Below are positions 28,665 to 36,470 of a DNA stretch of 58,084 bases, piece by piece. A model generated the notes under the pieces. The model saw only the letters and a program-made list of their open reading frames with translations, made no database searches and was not told the origin of the DNA. Numbering within the stretch: the stretch's first letter is position 1; the number at the start of each line of letters is the position of its first letter. The stretch is from Sphaerisporangium rufum (GTDB lineage Bacteria; Actinomycetota; Actinomycetes; Streptosporangiales; Streptosporangiaceae). The stretch lies in contig NZ_BOOU01000019.1 of the NCBI RefSeq assembly GCF_016863395.1, forward strand, positions 1-58,084, given 5' to 3'. Made by a program: the position numbers and the translations under genes.

Positions 28665-29879
28665 TCACCGGTCCGGGGTGGGCGGCTCCTCGGCCGCCGG
28701 ATCGAGCGGGGCGACCCGGCGGTCGCCGGGCGGCCGCTCGCCGGTCGCCTGCTCGGCCCGGCCGGCGCGCTCGTCCGGCCGCGCCCGGCGCTCGGCTTCG
28801 CCCGGGCCGGCGCCCGAAGTCGCCGGAGCCGCCGAAGTCGCCGAAGTCGCCGGAGTCGTGGGGGTCGACGCGGCGGCCGGGGCGGCCGGCCCCACGGACG
28901 CAGGCGGGCCGGCGCCGTCCCGCACGTCCCGGCCGGCCGGCCGGTGGCGGCGCAGCAGCCGGCGGACCGGCCAGGACAGCATCCACAGCAGCGCGGCCAC
29001 CACCAGCCAGGGGAGCAGCGCGCCGGCCACCGCCAGCACCGCGCGGCCGGTGGTCACCAGGGCCTGCCAGCCGGACTTCAGGCCGCCGAAGAAGCCGGGC
29101 GGGGGGTCCTCCTTAGGCTTCGGCACCGGCTTGCGCTCGCCCGCCAGCTCGACGGTGAGGGTGGCCGCGCCGGTCTGCGCGGCGAGCGACTTCTGCCGGG
29201 CCTGCAGCGACTCCAGGTCGGACTCCCGGGTGGCGATCTCCCGCTCGACCGAGAGCACCTCGCCGATGGTCTTGGCCCGGGACAACAGCTCGCGGAGCTG
29301 CCCGAGCGTGGCGCGGGCCGAGGCCAGGCGGCTCTCCACATCGGCCACCTGCTCGGTGACGTCCTCGGTGCTCTGCCGCAGCGAGATCCGCTTGCCGAGC
29401 TCGCGGCCGAGCCGGTCCAGCACGCCGGGATAGCCGGCCGGCGGGATCTTGAAGACCAGCGTCGCGCCGCCCGCCGGGCCGGACGCGGTGGACTCCTCGC
29501 GATCCAGCCGGCCGCCCGCCGCGGTGACGATCCGCTTGGCCTGGTCGGCCGCCGCGGTGACGTCCTTCACCCGCAGCCGCAGCTGCCCGGTGTAGATGAT
29601 CGCCCGATCCGGCGCCGCCACCTCCGCGGGCTCGGCGGCGGTCTTGGCGGTCGCGGACCCGTCCGCGCCCCGCCGGTCCGCGCTTGAACCGGACCCGCCC
29701 GCGGCGTTCTGCGAGGCCAACCCGGGGGCGGCCTGCGTCCGGGCGGCCTCCGGCAGGGCGGGCGCCACCGCGCTGGAACCGGTGTCCATCGTCTCGCCCC
29801 CGCCGCAGCCGGACAGCGCCAGAAGGGCAGCCGCCAAGGACACCGTCGCCAGCGGCCGGCCGTGCCATGATCTGCTCAT
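28665..29879 (-). CDS. DUF4349 domain lipoprotein
   Basis: 404 residues. A signal peptide ends in lipobox LSGC (Cys about 25). The DUF4349 domain follows: AIIYTGQLRLRVKDVTAAAD, TLVFKIPPAGY, then a coiled coil (about 190-255) with TEDVTEQVADVESRLASA and EIATRESDLESLQARQ. A membrane segment near 295-315 (LAVAGALLPWLVVAALLWML) and an Ala/Pro/Thr-rich cytoplasmic tail complete it. The family is a membrane-anchored surface protein of unknown function, found beside haem genes in several actinomycetes. Start chosen from the signal peptide; GAGGGT lies immediately upstream. Confidence 0.85.
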   Translation of the reverse strand: MSRSWHGRPLATVSLAAALLALSGCGGGETMDTGSSAVAPALPEAARTQAAPGLASQNAAGGSGSSADRRGADGSATAKTAAEPAEVAAPDRAIIYTGQLRLRVKDVTAAADQAKRIVTAAGGRLDREESTASGPAGGATLVFKIPPAGYPGVLDRLGRELGKRISLRQSTEDVTEQVADVESRLASARATLGQLRELLSRAKTIGEVLSVEREIATRESDLESLQARQKSLAAQTGAATLTVELAGERKPVPKPKEDPPPGFFGGLKSGWQALVTTGRAVLAVAGALLPWLVVAALLWMLSWPVRRLLRRHRPAGRDVRDGAGPPASVGPAAPAAASTPTTPATSATSAAPATSGAGPGEAERRARPDERAGRAEQATGERPPGDRRVAPLDPAAEEPPTPDR

Positions 29880-30039
29880 ACCCTCATGACGAGACCGCCG
29901 GCCGGACGGTTTGATCCGGAGCGTCACGAAGCCATCACGTTCCCGTGGCGGGCCGGACACCTGACATCGCCGTACCCCGGCCCGCGCGGTGGCCTCGGCC
30001 GTGCCCGGATGATCGGCGGCGTGGCGCCCCTCGGGACCC

Positions 30040-30138
30040 GGGGTACGGCGGTGATCGGCCGGGGTGGTGCCCGGGGTACGGCGGCGATCGGCCGGGGTGG
30101 TGCCCGGGGTACGGCGGTGATCGGCCGGGGTGGTGCCC
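30040..30138. repeat. Three-copy 33-bp tandem repeat upstream of hemY
   Basis: Units at 30040-30072, 30073-30105 and 30106-30138 are identical except for one base in the second (GGTGATC versus GGCGATC). Each begins GGGGTACGGCGG and ends GGTGGTGCCC. A degenerate partial unit precedes them. They lie 41 bp before the hemY start in the divergent DUF4349/hemY spacer. Confidence 0.9.
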
Positions 30139-30165
30139 GGGGGCCGGACCGGTACCAGGGGCGGG

Positions 30166-30178
30166 TAACGTCGGGCAC
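30166..30178 (+). promoter_or_regulatory. -10 element of leaderless hemY
   Basis: TAACGT (30166-30171) is seven bases from the ATG at 30179 with no ribosome site between. No clear -35 is seen; the region where it would lie is just after the tandem repeats. Confidence 0.45.
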
Positions 30179-31642
30179 ATGGAAGGGACTCGGCCGCACG
30201 TCGTGGTGATCGGCGGCGGCATCGCCGGGCTGGCCGCGGCGTGGCACCTGGGGCGCGCCGCCGACCCCCCGCGGGTGACCGTGCTGGAGGGCGCCGCCCG
30301 CGTCGGCGGAAAGCTGCACGTCTCGGAGATCGCCGGCATCCCCCTGGACGAGGGCGCCGAGGCGATGCTCGCCCGCCGCCCGGAGGGCACCGAGCTGGCC
30401 CGCGCGGTCGGGCTGGGCGACGACCTGGTGCACCCCCGCGCGGCCGGCGCGTCGATCTACAGCCGCGGCGCGCTGCGGCCGATGCCCAAGGCGAACGTGA
30501 TGGGCGTACCCGCCGATGTCGGCGAGCTCGCCCGGTCGGGCATCCTGTCCCCGGCGGGGCTGGCCCGGGTGCCGCTGGACCTGGTCCTGCCCGCGACCCT
30601 GGTCGCCTCGGACGTCTCGGTGGCCGCCTACATCCGGGCCCGGCTGGGCGGCGAGGTGGTCGACCGGCTGGTGGAGCCGCTGCTCGGCGGCGTCTACGCC
30701 GGGCGGGCGGAGTCGCTGTCGCTGGACGCGACCTTGCCCCGGGTGGCCACCGCCGCGCGCGCCGAGCGCTCGCTGCTGCGCGCCGCCCAGGAGATCCGCG
30801 CCGAGGCGCCCGCCGGCGCGGGTCCGGTGTTCACCACCGTGCGGCAGGGCATGGGCGCGCTGCCCGCCGCGGTCGCCGCGGCGTCCGGCGCCGAGGTGCG
30901 CACCGGGGTCATGGTGCGCGAGCTGCGGCGCACGCCGCACGGGTGGCGGCTGGTGACCGGCCCGGCGCGGGCACCGGAGACGGTCGAGGCGGACGCGGTG
31001 GTCGTCGCGGTGCCGGCGCCCGCGGCGGCCCGCCTGCTGTCGGCCGAGGTGCCGAAGGCCGCCGCCGAGCTGGCGCGCGTCGAGTACGCGAGCATGGCCA
31101 TCGTCACCCTCGCCTACCCGCGGGCCGCGTTCCCTGTCCCGCCGGAGGGCAGCGGCTACCTGGTCCCGCCGGTGGAGGGCCGGCCGGTCAAGGCGGTGAC
31201 GTTCAGCTCGGTCAAGTGGCCGCACCTGTCCGGCGCCGGCCCCGGCCTGCTGGTCCTGCGCTGCTCGATCGGCCGGCTGGGCGAGGAGCACCTGCTGCAG
31301 CGGGACGACGACGAGCTGGTCGCGCTGGCCATGGCGGAGATGGCGCAGGTCGCCGGGGTGCGCGGCCTGCCGGTGGCGAGCAGGGTGACCCGCTGGGGCG
31401 GTGCCCTGCCGCAGTACGAGGTGGGCCACCTGGACCGGGTGGCCCGCGTGCGCGCCGCGGTGGCCGTGCAGCCGGGGCTCGCGGTGTGCGGCGCCACCTA
31501 CGAAGGGCTGGGCGTCCCGGCGTGCGTGGCGACCGCGCGGACCGCCGCGGGCCGGATCATCGCGCACCTGCGCGAGCACGCCGGGCAGGCGGCTGGGGGA
31601 GAATGGCAGGAACGGGACCGGCGGGCGGCGGGCGCCGGCTGA
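30179..31642 (+). CDS. hemY: Coproporphyrinogen III / protoporphyrinogen oxidase (HemY/CgoX)
   Basis: 487 residues. A flavoprotein with the dinucleotide motif VVVIGGGIAGLAAAWHL (about 8-24), EGAARVGGKLHVSEIAG, DEGAEAMLARRPE and the C-terminal LAVCGATYEGLGVPACVATARTAAG reduced to family signature GATYEGLGVP. In actinobacteria the enzyme oxidises coproporphyrinogen III to coproporphyrin III, upstream of ferrochelatase and HemQ. The start at 30179 is fixed by the FAD motif; an in-frame ATG at 29945 would translate the tandem repeats. It is followed about 100 bp later by hemQ on the same strand. Confidence 0.93.
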   Translation: MEGTRPHVVVIGGGIAGLAAAWHLGRAADPPRVTVLEGAARVGGKLHVSEIAGIPLDEGAEAMLARRPEGTELARAVGLGDDLVHPRAAGASIYSRGALRPMPKANVMGVPADVGELARSGILSPAGLARVPLDLVLPATLVASDVSVAAYIRARLGGEVVDRLVEPLLGGVYAGRAESLSLDATLPRVATAARAERSLLRAAQEIRAEAPAGAGPVFTTVRQGMGALPAAVAAASGAEVRTGVMVRELRRTPHGWRLVTGPARAPETVEADAVVVAVPAPAAARLLSAEVPKAAAELARVEYASMAIVTLAYPRAAFPVPPEGSGYLVPPVEGRPVKAVTFSSVKWPHLSGAGPGLLVLRCSIGRLGEEHLLQRDDDELVALAMAEMAQVAGVRGLPVASRVTRWGGALPQYEVGHLDRVARVRAAVAVQPGLAVCGATYEGLGVPACVATARTAAGRIIAHLREHAGQAAGGEWQERDRRAAGAG

Positions 31643-31745
31643 GCCCGCCCGGCCGCGCCCCCGGACGGGGCCCCGCGCGGGCGCGCGGCGATGACGACGG
31701 ATGACGACGGACGTTGACGGGTCGACGGAAGGCGAGTGCGTTTCA

Positions 31746-32453
31746 GTGACGGACAGCGAGAGCAGGACGCGGCCGAAGGCGCGCGACCTCAACCAGGTGA
31801 TCCGCTACACGATGTGGTCGGTGTTCCGGGTGCGCGACGCGCTGCCCGGTGACCGGCAGGAGGCGGCGCACGAGGTCGAGGCCGTGCTCTCGCAGGCCGC
31901 GCAGAAGGACGTGGTCACCCGCGGCCTCTACGAGGTCGCGGGGTTCCGGGCCGACGCCGACTACATGTTCTGGTGGCACGCCCCGACCCCGGAGGACTGC
32001 CAGGAGGTCTACGGCCGCTTCCGGCGCACCGCGCTCGGCCGGGCCAGCGAACCGGTGTGGTCGGCGATGGCGCTGCACCGCCCGGCGGAGTTCAACAAGT
32101 CGCACATCCCGGCGTTCCTGGCCGAGGAGGAGCCGCGCGGCTTCGTCTGCGTGTACCCGTTCGTGCGGTCCCTGGAGTGGTACCTGCTGGAGGACGCCGA
32201 GCGGCGGGCCATGCTCGCCGAGCACGGCCGGCTGGCGCGCGACTACCCCGACGTGCGGGCCAACACCGTCTCGTCCTTCGCGCTGAACGACTACGAGTGG
32301 ATCCTGGCGTTCGAGGCGGACGAGCTGTACCGCATCGTCGACCTGATGCGGCACCTGCGCGCGTCGGAGGCCCGCCGGCACACCCGGCTGGAGGTGCCGT
32401 TCTACACCGGCACCCGCAAGCCGGTCGGCGAGCTGCTGGCCGCCCTGCCCTGA
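31746..32453 (+). CDS. hemQ: Coproheme decarboxylase (HemQ/ChdC)
   Basis: 235 residues of the chlorite-dismutase-like fold. It converts coprohaem to haem b by hydrogen-peroxide-dependent oxidative decarboxylation of two propionates. Family signatures are [33 protein letters not shown] (the His corresponds to the distal residue in actinobacterial enzymes), [13 protein letters not shown] and [15 protein letters not shown], then [15 protein letters not shown] at 31746 with GGAAGG about 11 bases upstream gives the usual family length; an ATG at 31701 would add 15 residues. Functional partner of hemE and hemY. Confidence 0.92.
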   Translation: MTDSESRTRPKARDLNQVIRYTMWSVFRVRDALPGDRQEAAHEVEAVLSQAAQKDVVTRGLYEVAGFRADADYMFWWHAPTPEDCQEVYGRFRRTALGRASEPVWSAMALHRPAEFNKSHIPAFLAEEEPRGFVCVYPFVRSLEWYLLEDAERRAMLAEHGRLARDYPDVRANTVSSFALNDYEWILAFEADELYRIVDLMRHLRASEARRHTRLEVPFYTGTRKPVGELLAALP

Positions 32454-32585
32454 CGCGGGCGCCGGCCGGCGCCCAGCGGTGCGGCCGGCCGCCGATCTTC
32501 CTGCCGGATCTCGCCGGTCAGGTCTTGCGGGAACGCTCCGGGTTGGTCGATCGTTTGCCATACTCGGAACGAATCTCGGGTCGAC

Positions 32586-33245
32586 GTGAGGCAGAGGGTG
32601 AACAGGGGCAGCGACGCGCCACGGTCCCGGCGCGCGGGAAGTCACCGGCGGCGCCGGTCCCGCCGGGTCACGGTCTTCGAAGGAGCGGTGGCGTTCGCCG
32701 CCGTCACGGTGACGGCACTGGCCGCCGGTACGGCGGTCACCCGGGCGGGGGAGACGCCGGCCGCGACCGGGGCCGCCGCCCTGTCACCGCCGGCCGCGAC
32801 CGGGGCCGCCGCGGCGACGCCGGGCGGCGGCGCCCGCCCGGCCGCGGCCGACGCCCGCGCGAGCAAGCCCGCCAAGGCGCGCAAGGCGTCCAAGGCGCGG
32901 GATCGGGCGCGCACCGCGTCCGGGCCGTCCAAGCACACCGACGCCACCGCGGTCGGCTACTTCCAGGAGCGGGTCACCGCCAAGGCGGCCAAGCGGGTCA
33001 CCGACATCCGCACCGTCGGCAACTACCTGCGGATCTACACCGACCTGCCGGACACCGCGCACAACTCCAAGGCGGCGCTGGAGCTGTGCAAGCGCGGCAA
33101 GGAGTACCTGGTGGAGGAGAAGGGCGAGCGCAGCCCGGTGGTGTTCGTGCAGGCCGAGTACGGCCAGAACGGCAACCCGGTGCTGGCCAACATCCTCGGC
33201 CCCGGCGACCACTCCTGCCGGCTCACCTATCCGAAGCCGAAGTAG
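32586..33245 (+). CDS. Hypothetical secreted or membrane-anchored protein
   Basis: 219 residues. Arg-rich N-terminus, one hydrophobic segment (about 30-50), then an Ala/Pro/Gly- and Lys-rich linker containing the repeated PAATGAAA peptide, encoded by a near-perfect DNA repeat at about 32757-32818. The C-terminal 100 residues look folded (VGYFQERVTAKAAKRVTDIR; YLRIYTDLPDTAHNSKAALE; CKRGKEYLVE; VVFVQAEYGQNG) and probably lie outside the membrane. No family recognised. GTG at 32586 or 32598 could start it; neither has a good ribosome site. It converges with the next gene at a 6-bp gap. Confidence 0.65.
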   Translation: MRQRVNRGSDAPRSRRAGSHRRRRSRRVTVFEGAVAFAAVTVTALAAGTAVTRAGETPAATGAAALSPPAATGAAAATPGGGARPAAADARASKPAKARKASKARDRARTASGPSKHTDATAVGYFQERVTAKAAKRVTDIRTVGNYLRIYTDLPDTAHNSKAALELCKRGKEYLVEEKGERSPVVFVQAEYGQNGNPVLANILGPGDHSCRLTYPKPK

Positions 33246-33251
33246 GCGGCC

Positions 33252-34142
33252 TCAGAGCATCTCGGCCAGCACCTGGTCCACCGGGGTGGCCCCGACGCCG
33301 AGCACGGCCTCGGTCTCGGAGTGGTCCGACAGCTGCGGCACGCCGGGCATGAACAGCGTCTCGTGCAGCTCCCCCCAGAAGGGGGCGGTCAGGGCCAGCA
33401 ACGCCACCTCCCGCCCGGACAGCTGCTCGATCCGCGGCGCGGGCGCGCCGGCCAGCCCGGCCAGCCGGCCGGCCAGCTCGCGCAGCGACGGGGTGACCAC
33501 CGGCGCGTGCCAGGCCCGGCCGAAGGCCCGTTCGTCGCGGGCCGCCGCGACCAGGGTGCGTGCGGTGTCGCCGATCGACGAGTAACTGTGCGGGAGGTCC
33601 ACCTCCTGCGGGACCAGGGCCGGCGCGCCGGCCAGCACCGGCCGCACCACCATGAGCGTGAAGACGGAGACGGCGCCGGCGCCGTAGAACTGCCCGGCTC
33701 GCACCTCGGTCACCGGCACCCCGGCGGCGGCCGCCTGCTCCCAGACCGCCGCGCGCACCCGTCCCTTGGGGCCGGCGGCCTTCAGCGGCAGCCCCGGGTG
33801 CAGCGGACCGTCCACCGGACCGTACCCGTACAGGTTGCCGAGCATGACGTATCGGGCGCCGGTGCGCCGTACCGCGGCGAGCAGCGAGGCGGCCAGCGGC
33901 GGGAAGTCCTGCGGCCAGCGGTCGTAGGCGGGCGCGGCGCAGTTGATCAGGGTGACCGCGCCGGTCAGCAACTCGGTGAGCCGGTCGGTGTCGGTGGCGT
34001 CGGCGGCCACCTTCTCCACCAGCGGGTGGTCCGGTCCGCCGCCGGTGCGGCTGACGATCCGGACACGCTCGCCGCCGGCGGCGAGCAGCAGGGCGGTCCG
34101 CGCCGCGGTGGCGCCTCGCCCGGTGATCACGTGAAGGGTCAT
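33252..34142 (-). CDS. NAD(P)-dependent epimerase/dehydratase-like protein
   Basis: 296 residues, Rossmann fold. The N-terminus HVITGRGATAARTALLLAAGG carries a degenerate GxxGxxG, followed by ADATDTDRLTEL, LINCAAPAYDRW, VMLGNLYGYGP (an extended-SDR Tyr candidate) and LPHSYSSIGDTARTLVAA. The catalytic YxxxK is not obvious, so it may be an atypical SDR or NmrA-like sensor. CAGGGT six bases before the ATG suggests a leaderless start. Divergent from the AraC/GlxA regulator, which is its likely controller. Confidence 0.82.
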   Translation of the reverse strand: MTLHVITGRGATAARTALLLAAGGERVRIVSRTGGGPDHPLVEKVAADATDTDRLTELLTGAVTLINCAAPAYDRWPQDFPPLAASLLAAVRRTGARYVMLGNLYGYGPVDGPLHPGLPLKAAGPKGRVRAAVWEQAAAAGVPVTEVRAGQFYGAGAVSVFTLMVVRPVLAGAPALVPQEVDLPHSYSSIGDTARTLVAAARDERAFGRAWHAPVVTPSLRELAGRLAGLAGAPAPRIEQLSGREVALLALTAPFWGELHETLFMPGVPQLSDHSETEAVLGVGATPVDQVLAEML

Positions 34143-34148
34143 GCGTCG

Positions 34149-34184
34149 ACCCTGCCGCCCGGCGCGGCGCCGCGGCAGTAGGCT
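34149..34184. promoter_or_regulatory. Divergent promoter pair with inverted repeat
   Basis: Minus-strand CAGGGT (34154-34149) serves the SDR gene and plus-strand TAGGCT (34179-34184) the AraC gene. Between them lies CTGCCGC-N13-GCGGCAG (34152-34158 and 34172-34178), placed so that one bound dimer would affect both promoters. Confidence 0.45.
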
Positions 34185-34212
34185 GAACGCCGACAATCCG
34201 GAGGATCTGGCC

Positions 34213-35205
34213 ATGCATCGTGTCGCCGTCGTGGTGGTGCCGCCGGTGCTGAGTTTCGACGTCGCCATCCCGCACATGGTGTTCGGCGGTGCCCGGATCG
34301 CGGGCGCGGGTGATGACCCGCCCGGCGGCGGCGTGGCCGATCGTCTCGGCGGCTCGCCCGGATACCTGGTGGAGGCCTGCACCGCCGAGCCGGGCACGGT
34401 CACCGCGGCCGACGGTCCCGGTCTGCTGGTCCCGCGCGGCCTGGACGCGGCCGGTGACGCCGACACCGTGATGGTCGTCGGCAGCGGCGGCGGGCCGGCC
34501 GACCCGGCCACGCTGGCGGCGCTGCGCGCGGCGGCCGCGGCGGGCGCGCGGCTGGCGTCGCTGTGCACCGGGGCGTTCGTCCTGGCGCAGGCCGGGCTGC
34601 TGGACGGCCGCCGGGCCACCACGCACTGGGACCTGGCCGCTGAGCTGGCCGCGCGCCACCCGGCGGTCCGGGTACAGCCGGACACGCTCTTCGTGGACGA
34701 CGGCGGGGTGCTGACCTCGGCCGGGGCCGGCGCGGCGATCGACCTGTGCCTGCACCTGGTGCGGCTGGACTACGGGGCCGCGGTGGCGAGCGCCGCCGCC
34801 CGGGCGGTGGTGGCCGCGCCGGCCCGGCCGGGTGGGCAGCCCCAAGTGGTGGCGGCACCGACGCCGCCGGAGCGCGGCACCTCCCTGGCCGCCACCAGAG
34901 GCTGGGCGCTGGAGCGGCTGGAGCTGCCGCTGAGTCTGGCAGACCTCGCCGGGCACGCCGGGGTGAGCGTCCGCACGCTGATCCGCCGCTTCCACGCGGA
35001 GACCGGGACCAGCCCGCTGCGCTGGCTGCTGCACCAGCGGATCGGCCGGGCGCGCGAGCTGCTGGAGACCACCGGCCTGCCGATGGACCAGGTGGCCGCG
35101 CGCAGCGGCCTGGGCGGCGCCGACTCGCTGCGCAGGCACCTGGTCGCCGCGCTCGGGGTCACCCCGAGCGCCTACCGCGCGCGCTTCACCCGCCACACCG
35201 CCTGA
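34213..35205 (+). CDS. GlxA-type AraC family transcriptional regulator
   Basis: 330 residues. The N-terminal DJ-1/PfpI-like domain has VAVVVVPPVLSFDVAIP and the nucleophile-elbow region LASLCTGAFVLAQAGLLDGRRATTHW reduced to the SLCTGAFVLA motif. The C-terminal AraC domain has SLADLAGHAGVSVRTLIRRF and GTSPLRWLLHQRIGRARELLE. This group regulates small-molecule metabolism genes; the ligand is unknown. GGAGGA lies eight bases before the ATG. Adjacent divergent SDR gene is the likely target. Confidence 0.9.
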   Translation: MHRVAVVVVPPVLSFDVAIPHMVFGGARIAGAGDDPPGGGVADRLGGSPGYLVEACTAEPGTVTAADGPGLLVPRGLDAAGDADTVMVVGSGGGPADPATLAALRAAAAAGARLASLCTGAFVLAQAGLLDGRRATTHWDLAAELAARHPAVRVQPDTLFVDDGGVLTSAGAGAAIDLCLHLVRLDYGAAVASAAARAVVAAPARPGGQPQVVAAPTPPERGTSLAATRGWALERLELPLSLADLAGHAGVSVRTLIRRFHAETGTSPLRWLLHQRIGRARELLETTGLPMDQVAARSGLGGADSLRRHLVAALGVTPSAYRARFTRHTA

Positions 35206-35367
35206 CCAGGTGCCCGCCGGCCGCCGGCCCGCTCCGCCGAACCGTAACGGTCGCCCGCGCCATCAGCCGGGCCGCCTTCCGGGTGGCGTCGCGACGGTGT
35301 GGCCCCCCGGTACCGGCCCATGATGTCGCTCAACGGTGCGGCGCCCGGCGCCCCGCGCGGTCTCCGG

Positions 35368-35574
35368 TCAGGCCGCGGTGCCGTGCCGGCCGGCCGCGCC
35401 GCCGCTGGCCGCCCGGTCGTCCCGGCGGGTGGCGGGGGGTGCCGGGGCGGTGTCGTCACGGGCCACCGGCGGGTGGTCGCGGACCCGGGTGCGGGTGCGC
35501 CCGCACACCGCGCACCGCTGGGTGATCACGTACCCGATCGTCTCGATGGTCTCCCATCTGTGGCGTAAGTGCAT
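35368..35574 (-). CDS. Small CxxC protein
   Basis: 68 residues. The first half MHLRHRWETIETIGYVITQR leads into a single CAVCGRTRTRVRD, a compact zinc-ribbon-like or rubredoxin-like knuckle. The second half is Ala/Pro/Arg-rich and probably disordered. GAGGAG just upstream supports the start. The conserved-looking Trp/Thr/Ile-rich head followed by CxxC resembles short actinobacterial proteins of unknown function. One CxxC pair suggests metal binding as a dimer; function unknown. Confidence 0.6.
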   Translation of the reverse strand: MHLRHRWETIETIGYVITQRCAVCGRTRTRVRDHPPVARDDTAPAPPATRRDDRAASGGAAGRHGTAA

Positions 35575-35687
35575 CGGGGCTCCTCGCGGCCGGAACGAGC
35601 ACGCCGGGCGCGCGGCCCGGGCACCACGCTCCTACCCGGCGGCATCGGGAACATGCCGTCCGTGACGCGGCGGGTGCGGTGGGTAAT

Positions 35688-36089
35688 CTACCCGGCGGGG
35701 AGCAGGCGCAGCGACACGGAGTTGATGCAGTACCGGTCGTCGGTCGGCGTCGGGTAGCCCTCGCCGTGGAAGACGTGCCCGAGGTGGGAGTCGCAGCGGG
35801 CGCACCGCACCTCGGTGCGCGACACGCCCAGCGAGTTGTCCTCCACCAGCACGACCGCCTCCGACTGCGACGGCTCGAAGAACGACGGCCAGCCGCAGTG
35901 CGACTCGAACTTGGTCTCCGACCGGAACAGCTCGGCCCCGCAGGCCCGGCAGGCGTAGACGCCGACGGTCTTGGTGTCGACGTACTCGCCGGTGAACGCG
36001 CGCTCGGTGCCGGCCCGGCGCAGCACCCGGAACTCCTCGGGGGACAGCTGAACCCGCCACTCGTCGTCGCTCTTGACCACCTTGTCCAT
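35688..36089 (-). CDS. msrB: Peptide-methionine (R)-S-oxide reductase
   Basis: 133 residues. It reduces the R form of methionine sulfoxide in proteins. The catalytic Cys121 sits in RYCINSVSL. Zinc is bound by Cys47/Cys50 (CRACG) and Cys96/Cys99 (CARCDSHLGHVF). Cys65 in SHCGWPSF is at the usual recycling region. Length and all motifs match stand-alone MsrB. No MsrA gene is adjacent. Confidence 0.96.
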   Translation of the reverse strand: MDKVVKSDDEWRVQLSPEEFRVLRRAGTERAFTGEYVDTKTVGVYACRACGAELFRSETKFESHCGWPSFFEPSQSEAVVLVEDNSLGVSRTEVRCARCDSHLGHVFHGEGYPTPTDDRYCINSVSLRLLPAG

Positions 36090-36470
36090 GCCTCCACCCT
36101 ACGCGTGGCGCCGGCGGCGGTGACTTTTCCGGCGAGGCATCCTTTCGGCGGGCTTTCGGCGTCTTTATCGGCGGAGGGTTGATCACCTCCGCCAAGGGGA
36201 GACCGCCGGCCCGTCCCCGTGGGCGATGCCCGCGGCTGCGCCGGGCATCGCCGTACGGCCGGGGAGGCCGCCGCGCGGGTGGCAGTAGTCAGCGCCCGCG
36301 CCGGCGTGCGCGTGGCAGGCGGTCATGCGGTCCGTCCCGTGCGAGCATCCGGCCGGCCGCTGAGGTGCTCCGGGACGGACCGTCCCGTTCTCTGGCGGAT
36401 TCTGCTTGTTCCGGCATGTCCCGGCAGCTCCGGACCGGTTTCGTCGGTGCCGCCGGGTACGGTCGGAGAC
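36090..36470. other. Structured intergenic region between msrB and the LigD gene
   Basis: 381 bp between divergent genes with no recognised coding sequence. It contains an 11-bp-stem hairpin GGCGATGCCCG/CGGGCATCGCC (36222-36252, 9-nt loop), the near-perfect palindrome CGGGACGG-A-CCGTCCCG (36371-36387) and, at the right end, TACGGT (36458-36463) seven bases before the LigD ATG, a leaderless -10 element. Confidence 0.5.

Noticed and set aside
30040-30138. CRISPR array
   Set aside because: The repeats are directly adjacent with no variable spacers and no cas genes.
29945-30178. N-terminal extension of HemY
   Set aside because: In-frame but it would translate the 33-bp tandem repeat into a repeated 11-residue peptide, and the FAD motif begins right after the later ATG.
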